DNA of 64,000 nt from a bacterium (GTDB lineage: Bacteria > Myxococcota_A > UBA9160 > UBA4427). Positions within the stretch are counted from its first letter, which is position 1. The number at the start of each line of letters is the position of its first letter. Where the stretch lies: NCBI GenBank assembly GCA_024742285.1, contig JANSYR010000011.1:1-64000 (forward strand), read 5' to 3'. Of this stretch, positions 56,840-64,000 are shown piece after piece. The notes beneath the pieces are model-generated. The model was given only the letters and a program-made list of their open reading frames with translations, made no database searches and was not told where the DNA came from. A program made the position numbers and the translations under genes.

Positions 56840-59476
56840 GTGCGAACCGTCGCCAGAATTCTGTCGCTGCCCATCGCCCTCGTGCTCGTCGCCTGCGGCG
56901 GCTTCGCCCTGCTCGCGAGCTACGGGACCGGCACCGAGCTCGCGGATCAGACCCGTCGCCAGCTCCAGGCCTTCAACGGGTGGGTGATCGACCAGGGCGT
57001 CGGCGTTCCGCGGGACGCGGCGGTCGGCTTCGAGGAAGCCGTCGCCGAGACCTTCCTGCGCTTCGTGCTCCTGCCCGCCGGGCTCGTCCTGCTGGGCTTT
57101 GCCCTGGGCGCGATCGGCCGCGGCGACGTCGTCGACGTGGCGCCTCGGGAGCCGAACGGCGAGGACGCCTCGGACGAGGACGCCGCTTCGCGCACCGACA
57201 AGCGCACCGCGAAGAAGATCGTCAAGCAGGCCGCGGCGCTCAAGAAGCAGGGGGATCTGCTCGAGGCGGGCGATCTGCTGTGGAACCACGAGCTGCTCGA
57301 CGAGGCCGCCGAGATGTTCATCGAGGCCGGCGAGTTCGCGCGCGCCGCCGAGATCCGACACGACCAGAACCGCTTCGTCGAGAGCGCCCAGCTCCATCTC
57401 GAAGGCGAGAACTACGAGGCCGCCGGCTCGATCTTCGGTCAGCAGGAAGAGTGGGCGCAGGCCGCCGAGTGCTACCTCAAGTGCGGCCACAAGAGCGTCG
57501 CCGCGGAGATGTTCGAGAAGGCGGGCAACCACCGCGAAGCGGCCCACTGCTACCGGGAGACCGATTTCCAGCGCCACGCCGCGGCCATGTACGTGAAGTG
57601 CAAGGACTGGCAGCTGGCGGCGCAGTGCCTCGAGACCGTCTTCGTCGAAGAGGGCAGCGGGGCGGGCCTCGATCCGAAGAAGGCCGCGGACATGGCGAAG
57701 CTCGTGCGGCAGGCGGGCAAGCTCTGGCTGAAGGCCGAGCAGCCGGACAAGGCGCTCGAGATCTTCGTGCGCGGAGGGTGCTCGGCGGAGGCCGGCGAGG
57801 TCTCGACGATGCTCGGGGACCACGAGGCGGCCGCGAGTCACTACCGCCAGGCCGGCGAGGTCGAGAAGGCGGCGGAGTCCCTCCGACAGGCCGGCAACGA
57901 CCAGGACGCCGCGCGTCTGCTCGGTCACCACCTGCGCGACGCCGGCGAGAACGAGCGCGCGGCGGCGCTGCTCGAGGAAGCCGGCGATTTCATGGAAGCC
58001 GGCGATCTCTATCGCAGCCTCGAGCAGTACGAGCAGGCCGCCGTCAACTACGAGAAGCACAGCGGCTTCGCGGCGGCCGCCGAGATGTACCAGCTGGCCG
58101 GGGACCGTGAGAAGGCGGGTGTCGCCTTCGAGAAGGCGGGCCGATTCACGGAAGCCGCCGAGTGCTTCGCCCTCGCGGGCGTGGCAGCCCGGGAAGCCGA
58201 GCTGCTCGAGAAGGCCGGGGACTTCCTCCGGGCCGGCGACATCTACCATCGCGAAGGCATGGACGAGGAGGCGATCGCCGTCCTCCAGAAGGTTTCGCAG
58301 GAAGACGAGGACTTCGCTCGCTCCGCCGCGATCCTCGGAGACATCTTCGCCGCCCGGGGCCAGAACGCCATCGCGATCACGAAGCTCCAGCAGGCGATCG
58401 GGGACACCGAGCTCACCCGCGAGAGCGTCGACGGGTTCTACAAGCTCGCGGTGATCTACCAGGAAGATGGCAAGGCCCGGGAGGCCCTCGAGATCTTCGA
58501 GAAGGTCATGGCCTTCGACTACCACTACCGCGACGTCGAGAACCGCCTCGCGGAGACGCGCGCCGTGGTGCAGGAGAACGAGCCGATCGCCCCCCTGAAC
58601 GACGCCGGAGGCGAGGGCGCCGGAGCCGATCGGACGCCGAACCAGCGCGCCGACGACGGGCGCTACCAGATCGTCGGCGAGCTCGGCCGCGGCGGGATGG
58701 GCATCGTCTACAAGGTCCAGGACACGGTCCTCGACCGCCTGGTCGCCTTCAAGGTCCTGCCCCAGGCCCTCACCGAGAATCCCCAGGCGATCAACAACTT
58801 CATGCGCGAGGCCCAGGCCGCCGCGAAGCTCAACCACCCGAACATCGTCACCGTCTACGACACCGGCGAGCAGGCGGGTCGCTACTACATCGCGATGGAG
58901 TACGTCGAAGGCACGACGCTCAAGGAGATCCTCCGCCGCCGTGGCGCGATCTCGCCCTCGGGCATCCTCCACGTCCTGATGCAGATCAGCGAAGCGCTCG
59001 CCTACGCACACGAGAAGAAGGTGGTCCATCGCGACATCAAGCCGGCGAACGCGATGTGGACCCGCGACAAGAAGGCCAAGCTGATGGACTTCGGTCTCGC
59101 CAAGGTGGTCGAGGAGGCGCGCAACCACACGACCGTGGTGGCCGGTACGCCCTACTACATGAGCCCCGAGCAGACCCTCGGCAAGAACATCGACCACCGG
59201 ACCGACGTCTACTCGCTGGGCATCTCGATCTTCGAAATGGCGACCGGGACGGTGCCCTTCAAGGAAGGGAACATCCCCTACCACCACGTGCACACCGCGC
59301 CGCCGCGCATGCAGGACCTGAAGCCGGACGTTCCGGACGTGCTGTCGCGGATCGTCGAGCGCTGCCTCGAGAAGGATCCGGCCAACCGCTACCAGTCGGC
59401 GCGCGAGATCCTGAACGAGGTCCGGGCCTCGCTCCAGAACGCGGCGGCCGTCGGTCTCGACAAGACGAACGAGTAG
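56840..59476 (+). CDS. Membrane TPR-repeat Ser/Thr protein kinase
   Basis: 878 residues from GTG 56840 (best upstream start; the frame is open further). Two membrane segments near the N-terminus (ILSLPIALVLVACGGFALL and RFVLLPAGLVLLGFALGAI) are followed by about 12 TPR-like helix pairs (about 110-590, each with 'AAEMFEKAG'-type spacing). The Hanks kinase domain is C-terminal: ELGRGGMGIVYKV (ATP loop), FKVLP (Lys), HRDIKPANAM (D732 catalytic), DFGLAK, GTPYYMSPEQ. The kinase-last order is reversed from most bacterial Ser/Thr kinases, where it is N-terminal. Divergent from the FG-GAP gene. Confidence 0.85.
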   Translation: MRTVARILSLPIALVLVACGGFALLASYGTGTELADQTRRQLQAFNGWVIDQGVGVPRDAAVGFEEAVAETFLRFVLLPAGLVLLGFALGAIGRGDVVDVAPREPNGEDASDEDAASRTDKRTAKKIVKQAAALKKQGDLLEAGDLLWNHELLDEAAEMFIEAGEFARAAEIRHDQNRFVESAQLHLEGENYEAAGSIFGQQEEWAQAAECYLKCGHKSVAAEMFEKAGNHREAAHCYRETDFQRHAAAMYVKCKDWQLAAQCLETVFVEEGSGAGLDPKKAADMAKLVRQAGKLWLKAEQPDKALEIFVRGGCSAEAGEVSTMLGDHEAAASHYRQAGEVEKAAESLRQAGNDQDAARLLGHHLRDAGENERAAALLEEAGDFMEAGDLYRSLEQYEQAAVNYEKHSGFAAAAEMYQLAGDREKAGVAFEKAGRFTEAAECFALAGVAAREAELLEKAGDFLRAGDIYHREGMDEEAIAVLQKVSQEDEDFARSAAILGDIFAARGQNAIAITKLQQAIGDTELTRESVDGFYKLAVIYQEDGKAREALEIFEKVMAFDYHYRDVENRLAETRAVVQENEPIAPLNDAGGEGAGADRTPNQRADDGRYQIVGELGRGGMGIVYKVQDTVLDRLVAFKVLPQALTENPQAINNFMREAQAAAKLNHPNIVTVYDTGEQAGRYYIAMEYVEGTTLKEILRRRGAISPSGILHVLMQISEALAYAHEKKVVHRDIKPANAMWTRDKKAKLMDFGLAKVVEEARNHTTVVAGTPYYMSPEQTLGKNIDHRTDVYSLGISIFEMATGTVPFKEGNIPYHHVHTAPPRMQDLKPDVPDVLSRIVERCLEKDPANRYQSAREILNEVRASLQNAAAVGLDKTNE

Positions 59477-59541
59477 CTCGCCCGCGCTACCCTCCGAAGG
59501 GTCCGGTCCGGAGAAGGGCGCGGATCCGAGGGAGGGGGCCG

Positions 59542-60378
59542 ATGTCCCAGGCGACGATCGCCCGCCACGTCGAGGTCGAAGGCGTCGGGCTGCATTCCGG
59601 TCAGCCCGCGTGCGTCCGACTCGAGCCGGTGATCGGAAGCGGCCGGACGATGGGGCGCACCGACGGCGTCGTCTTCCCGGTGCACGTGCACGCGGTTCGC
59701 GACGGTGCCCGCGCGACCCGGCTCGGCGTGGACGACTGGGACGGCGCCGACGTCTCGACGGTCGAGCACCTCCTCGCGGCCTTGTCCGCCCTCGAGATCG
59801 ATCACGTCTTCATCGGGGTCGAGGGTGGGGAAGTGCCCGCCCTCGACGGGAGTGCCGCTCCCTTCGTCGAGCTGATCCGGAGCGCCGGTCGGGAGGGCGC
59901 GCCCTCGGAGCGGCTCAGCCACCAGCCCGTCGTCCTCGACGAGCCGATCGAAGTCCGCGACGGAGACCGCTTCGTGCGCGCCGAGCCCGCGGACCACTTC
60001 GGCTTCCGCTACGCGATCGACTTCGACCATCCAGCGATCGGCCGGCAGGAGATCGTGATCGACCGCCTCACCCCCGAGCGCTTCGCCGAGGAGATCGCGC
60101 CGGCGCGCACCTTCGGATTCCTGAAGGATCTCGACGCGCTCCGGAGCGAGGGGCTGGCCGGTGGGGCGAGTCTCGAGAACACCCTCGTCTTCGACGATTC
60201 GGGCGTCGTCAACGAGGGCCCGCTCCGCTTTCCCGACGAATGTGTCCGCCACAAGGCGATCGACCTGATCGGGGACCTCGCGCTCCTCGACGCGCCGCTC
60301 CAGGCGTTCGTGACCGCGAACAAGGCGGGGCATCGCCTCCACCACAGGCTGGTGCGCGAGATCGAGGCGCGGCGCTAG
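59542..60378 (+). CDS. lpxC: UDP-3-O-acyl-N-acetylglucosamine deacetylase LpxC
   Basis: 278 residues. VEGVGLHSGQPACVRLEP, STVEHLLAALSAL (zinc His), EVPALDGSAAPF, ARTFGFLKD, LENTLVFDD, FPDECVRHKAIDLIGDL and KAGHRLHHRLV (catalytic His) make the whole LpxC signature. It makes the first committed step of lipid A, so the host has an LPS outer membrane. GAGGGAGGGGG precedes ATG 59542. Confidence 0.96.
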   Translation: MSQATIARHVEVEGVGLHSGQPACVRLEPVIGSGRTMGRTDGVVFPVHVHAVRDGARATRLGVDDWDGADVSTVEHLLAALSALEIDHVFIGVEGGEVPALDGSAAPFVELIRSAGREGAPSERLSHQPVVLDEPIEVRDGDRFVRAEPADHFGFRYAIDFDHPAIGRQEIVIDRLTPERFAEEIAPARTFGFLKDLDALRSEGLAGGASLENTLVFDDSGVVNEGPLRFPDECVRHKAIDLIGDLALLDAPLQAFVTANKAGHRLHHRLVREIEARR

Positions 60379-60462
60379 GCGACGTCGATCGGGCTTGGCC
60401 GGATCGCGGTGCCCGGCGAGGGGCGTCGGTGCTCGCCGTCCTCGCGCCCCGCGCGAGCGGCT

Positions 60463-60813
60463 TCATTCCCCGTAGTCTTCGAGCTCCCGCGCGAGCGGCG
60501 CGGTCAGGGTCGGATCGGTGAACTGGAGGCCGACGCCGGGCGTTCGCACGCTGCCGTCCTGCTCCTCGCGCGCCGCGTGATACCAGGTGACGCGGGCTTC
60601 GAGCTCGTGGAGCGCTTCGCCGCCGGGGATCCGGAAGCGCACCTTCACGATCTCGCCGCGGGTCATGGCCAGGTCCGTCTGAAGGAACATCCCGCCGGCG
60701 CCGAGGGTCGTCGCGTAGTCGCAGTGGATCCCGCCCTGCGCCTGGTAGTCGACCAGGATGCGGACGGTCATGCGTCGGTGCTTTCGCGTGTTCTTCGGGG
60801 TTCGGCGGGCCAT
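60463..60813 (-). CDS. PilZ-domain protein
   Basis: 116 residues. RKHRRMTVRILVDY carries the RxxxR cyclic-di-GMP arm, DYATTLGAGGMFL the (D/N)xSxxG-like turn (here D-x-T-x2-G), and PGVGLQFTD the last strand. The second motif is off consensus, so c-di-GMP binding is not certain. It lies 18 bases after the large TPR gene and is probably cotranscribed with it. Confidence 0.82.
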   Translation of the reverse strand: MARRTPKNTRKHRRMTVRILVDYQAQGGIHCDYATTLGAGGMFLQTDLAMTRGEIVKVRFRIPGGEALHELEARVTWYHAAREEQDGSVRTPGVGLQFTDPTLTAPLARELEDYGE

Positions 60814-60831
60814 CCGGTTGCCTTTCTCGGG

Positions 60832-63800
60832 CTATCGATCGCGCTCGAGGCGATCGCAGAGCTGGGTGAGGATGCGAACGAGCAGCGCCCGCGCGGTGGG
60901 GCTCGACGAGGTGAGCGTCGCGATCTCCGCGCCTTCGAAGGCGGGCGACTCGGCCGTCTCGGGCTCCATCACGAGCAGGGCGCGCAAGACCGGCGCGAGG
61001 TCGCCACCGGTCCGGTCGACGACCTGGGCCGCCGCGATCGCGCGGAGGGACTCGCCCCAGCGGGCGTGATCGTGGGCTTCGATTGCGTCCAGCGAAGTCT
61101 CCTCGACGATCCGGCGCACCTTGCGGCGGGTCCACCTTCCGAGGGCCTCGTCGAGTCCGGCGCGGAAGCGGCTGTCGGCGCCGTTGCCCCCCGGATCCAG
61201 GAAGAGGGCGCCGAGGGTCGAGAAGAGCGCCGCGCGGTCGTCGGCCTCGAGGCGGGCGAGTCCCGGCGCGCTGAGTTCGTCCTCGATGTCGGAGATCTGT
61301 CGGAGGGCCTGGTCGATCGCGGCATCGTCCGACGTGGCGCGTTCGGGGACGGCGCCGGTCAGGACGCCGCCGAGCTCGTCGCGGACGAGGTGGGCGATCC
61401 GGCGCAGGCGCTCGGCGTCGTCGTCGACCATCGGCGGCCCCGGATGGATCGGGACGCGCAGCCCACTCGGACCGGTCGACGCCTCCTCGGGCGAGGCGAG
61501 CCCGAGGGCACGCAGCACGACGAGGGCCCCTTCCGCGACATCGGAGTTGCCGCGGCTCTCGGCGATGCGGACGACCGCGCGAAGGGAGGCCCCGGCCGTC
61601 GGGTTGGTCTCGAGGAGCTCTCGATGGATCGCGAGCGCTTCCCGCCAGCGCTCCTTCGAGTGGAGGAGGAGGCTGCCGAGGGAGGTTCGCGCGACGCCCA
61701 GGTCGGGCTGGAGCGCGAGCGCGTTCTCGTACGCCTCGATCGCCGCGTCGACGTCTTCGAGCGGACCCGAGAGGAGTCTGCCGCGTTCGAGGTGGACATG
61801 CGCGAGCGTCGGGCTCTCCGGATCCGGGTGTCGATCGAGGAACTGCGAGAGCACCCCGTCGGCATCGACCCAGTCACCGGCCCGTCGAGCGAGTCGCGAC
61901 TCGCAGAGGGCCGCCTCCGTCGTTCGACGATCCCAGCGCGACGATTCGCCGTAGCGCTCTCGCGCCTCGTCGAGGTCGCCTGCGACCTCGGCCAGCCGGG
62001 CGGCGCGGAGCGAGATCTGTGCGGACAGCGGGCTCGGCTCGATCGCTTCGAGGGCCTGGCGGCAGAGTGCGCGCAGGTCCTCGTCGGGCGCGCGCTCGCT
62101 CGCGAGCTCGCAGAGCAGCAGCCACGCGGGCGCCAGCTGCGGGTCCGTCTCCGTCGCGTATTCCAGATGGGTCGTGGCCGTGTCCTTGCGGTCGAGGGCC
62201 AGGGCGTGCTCCGCCGCGCGGAAGGCGGCCGCCGCGCGCGTCTCGCGATCCGACGACGCCTCGCTCCATCGCTCCAGGGCACGCATCGCCTCTTCCGGCC
62301 GCGCCGCGCGCTCGTGAACACGGACGAGGCCTTCGTGGGCCGACTCGATCGTCCGATCGGCGTCGATCGCGTCCTCGTAGCGGGACCAGGCCGCGTCGAG
62401 CAGCTCTTCCGCCTCGAGTCCTCGCGCGATCATCGCGAGGTGCTCGGCGCGGTTCGGATCGTCGCCGCCGAGGTCGAGCCGATGCTCGAGGAGCGGGCGC
62501 GCGGCGGTGTAGGCGCCGTCCTCGAAGTGGGCGCAGGCCACGCCTTCGAGGGCTTCGATCTGGTCTCCGTCGAGCTCGAGGGCCTCCTCGAAGAGGCGCC
62601 GGCTCGCGTCCTTGTGACCCAGTCGGAGGGCGGCGCGGCCACCGAGCACGGCGACCTCGAGACGCGTCGCGTCGTCGAGGGCTCCCGCGCGGGCGAGCTC
62701 GAGGGCGGTCGTCGCTTCGACCTCGGTCTCGTCGTCGAGCTCCAGCGCGCCGGCGACGCGCGCGCGTGCGGCATGCCCTGCGAGGCTCGACGGATCGAGG
62801 TCGGTCGCGCGAACGAGCAGGCGATGGGCCGTATCGAGATCGCTTTCCTGGAGACAGGCCGCCGCGGAGATGCAATCCTGCGCCGCGACGTCGTCGGGGG
62901 CGTGCTCGGCGGCGCGTTCGAACGCCTCCGCCGCGTCGGTCCACCGCTCGGCCGTGCGGTCGAGCTCCGCGCGCAATCGCCACGCTGCGGAACTCTCCGG
63001 ATCGACGGCGGTCGCGCGTTCGGAACGGGCATGGGCCTCGGTCGCGTCGCCCCGGGCGACGAGGGCGCGGGCCAGCTCGAGGTGGTCTTCGAGCGCCGCG
63101 CCACTGTCCTCGCGGTCGCACCACCGGCCGAAGGTCTCGCAGAACGCGCTGTCGTCGCCTGTGGCTTCGAAGAGCCGAGCCAGCCGGAGCTCGTCGGGGG
63201 CGGCGAGCCGATCGAGGTCCGCGGCCTGCCGATAGGCCTCGATCGCGTCGTCCGGGGCGTCGAGGGCGTCCGCCGACAGACTCGCGAGCCGCAGCCAGAT
63301 CTCTCGCCGTCGCGGGCTCGTCGTCTCGTCGTTGGCCAGGATTTCGAGTTCGCGCCGGTAGAGGTCCGCGGCGGCGACGTGCGCCTGACAGGCTTCGCGG
63401 ACGTCGATCAGGCGGTGGAGCGTCTCGAGGTCGTTCGCGTCGAGGTCGAGGGCGAGCTGATAGCCGGCGGCGGCGCGCTCGCCTGCGCCGAGGCGCTGCC
63501 AGCAGAGGTCGCCGAGGCGGCGGGCGAGGACGATTCGTTCGTTGCGTTCGAGCCGGTCGGCCTCGTGGTACTCGGCTTCGAGCGCCCCGGCGACGGCTTC
63601 CCAGTCGCGCAGACGCTCGCTCGTCCGTCGCTGGCCGCGAATCGCGGCGCGCCGCAGCTCGCGGTCGCCTTCGGCTTCGCGATAGGCCTCGCGGGCGCCG
63701 GCCAGGTCGAGGAGCGCTTCTTCCCGGAGGCGTGCGAGCTCGAGCCAGTCGGCCGGCCCGCCCTGGCCGCGATCGAGATGTGCGGCCAACTCGACCGCGA

Positions 63801-64000
63801 GCTCGGGGCGTCGGCCCGTCCGGCGGAGCAGCGCGCGAAGGCGGGCGTGGTGTTCGGGCGTCGCGCGGTCTTCGTCGCGACACAGGACGCGCAGGTGGGC
63901 GAGGGCGCGATCGGCGTCGCCCATCAGCTCGTCCCAGGTCCGCGCCAGCTCTTCGCGCAGATAGCGCTCGAACTCCGGCGGCGTGTTCTCGGCGACGCTC
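60832..64000 (-). CDS. Very large TPR protein, 5' end beyond window
   Basis: At least 1055 residues; the frame runs past the right edge with coding-like sequence (NTPPEFERYLREELARTWDE), so the start is missing. The whole length is TPR-like helix pairs, e.g. EAYREAEGDRELRRAAI, YQLALDLDANDLETLHRLI, AIEAYRQAADLDRLAAPDEL, EAFERAAEHAPDDVAAQDCI, FEEALELDGDQIEALEG. No membrane segment or enzyme domain seen. A scaffold for protein assembly, perhaps linked to the PilZ protein encoded after it. Confidence 0.8.
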   Translation of the reverse strand, partial: SVAENTPPEFERYLREELARTWDELMGDADRALAHLRVLCRDEDRATPEHHARLRALLRRTGRRPELAVELAAHLDRGQGGPADWLELARLREEALLDLAGAREAYREAEGDRELRRAAIRGQRRTSERLRDWEAVAGALEAEYHEADRLERNERIVLARRLGDLCWQRLGAGERAAAGYQLALDLDANDLETLHRLIDVREACQAHVAAADLYRRELEILANDETTSPRRREIWLRLASLSADALDAPDDAIEAYRQAADLDRLAAPDELRLARLFEATGDDSAFCETFGRWCDREDSGAALEDHLELARALVARGDATEAHARSERATAVDPESSAAWRLRAELDRTAERWTDAAEAFERAAEHAPDDVAAQDCISAAACLQESDLDTAHRLLVRATDLDPSSLAGHAARARVAGALELDDETEVEATTALELARAGALDDATRLEVAVLGGRAALRLGHKDASRRLFEEALELDGDQIEALEGVACAHFEDGAYTAARPLLEHRLDLGGDDPNRAEHLAMIARGLEAEELLDAAWSRYEDAIDADRTIESAHEGLVRVHERAARPEEAMRALERWSEASSDRETRAAAAFRAAEHALALDRKDTATTHLEYATETDPQLAPAWLLLCELASERAPDEDLRALCRQALEAIEPSPLSAQISLRAARLAEVAGDLDEARERYGESSRWDRRTTEAALCESRLARRAGDWVDADGVLSQFLDRHPDPESPTLAHVHLERGRLLSGPLEDVDAAIEAYENALALQPDLGVARTSLGSLLLHSKERWREALAIHRELLETNPTAGASLRAVVRIAESRGNSDVAEGALVVLRALGLASPEEASTGPSGLRVPIHPGPPMVDDDAERLRRIAHLVRDELGGVLTGAVPERATSDDAAIDQALRQISDIEDELSAPGLARLEADDRAALFSTLGALFLDPGGNGADSRFRAGLDEALGRWTRRKVRRIVEETSLDAIEAHDHARWGESLRAIAAAQVVDRTGGDLAPVLRALLVMEPETAESPAFEGAEIATLTSSSPTARALLVRILTQLCDRLERDR

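Overview
The window is GC-rich, densely packed DNA from a Gram-negative bacterium. lpxC (lipid A synthesis), lipobox lipoproteins, a PEP-CTERM protein, a 7Fe ferredoxin and a selenocysteine peroxiredoxin all fit. The mix (flavin monooxygenase, PhyH oxygenase, several SDRs, TPR/kinase proteins, PilZ) suggests an uncultured Myxococcota or other deltaproteobacterium-like lineage. The phylum is inferred, not shown.

Layout. 1-2038 is chromosome: the 3' end of an IS3/IS481-type transposase, an endonuclease/exonuclease/phosphatase protein, an array of hairpin repeats and a small RiPP-precursor-like ORF. 2039-23075 is an integrative element of about 21 kb, bounded by a perfect 39-bp direct repeat that is the 5' half of tRNA-Lys(TTT). 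The left copy is a broken tRNA fragment followed by a tyrosine integrase. The right copy lies inside the intact tRNA-Lys, so the element now supplies the tRNA 5' half and promoter. The element holds an excisionase-like protein, a primase-helicase with an inverted triplet-repeat structure behind it (candidate origin), two very large surface lipoproteins, a small lipoprotein/zinc-ribbon pair, and a defence-like module at 15.4-22.0 kb. That module comprises an XRE regulator, a DNA methyltransferase and an operon of a possible wHTH protein, a GHKL ATPase, a 2-TM coiled-coil protein and a HEPN protein. It is the best candidate for an undescribed system.

23.1-25.2 kb, just outside the tRNA, carries a convergent ParD-like antitoxin/zeta toxin pair and an Mrr-type nuclease. 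25.2-43.1 kb is oxidative or catabolic metabolism with secreted proteins: DapB-like dehydrogenase, Baeyer-Villiger-type monooxygenase, VOC, PhyH, Nudix, two SDRs, BKACE, a metallo-beta-lactamase-fold protein and a PQQ-type dehydrogenase with a cytochrome c tail. It includes a PrxQ/BCP peroxiredoxin with an in-frame UGA exactly at the peroxidatic cysteine position.

43.2-64.0 kb is mostly housekeeping: rplX-rpmG, ferredoxin, a minus-strand run hsp70-J protein-octaheme thioredoxin lipoprotein-udg-aroE-membrane protein, then yebC-ruvC-ruvA-ruvB, an FG-GAP protein, a TPR-Ser/Thr kinase, lpxC, PilZ and a very large TPR protein that runs off the right edge. Several convergent gene pairs are separated by short tandem or hairpin repeats that look like locally evolved terminators.
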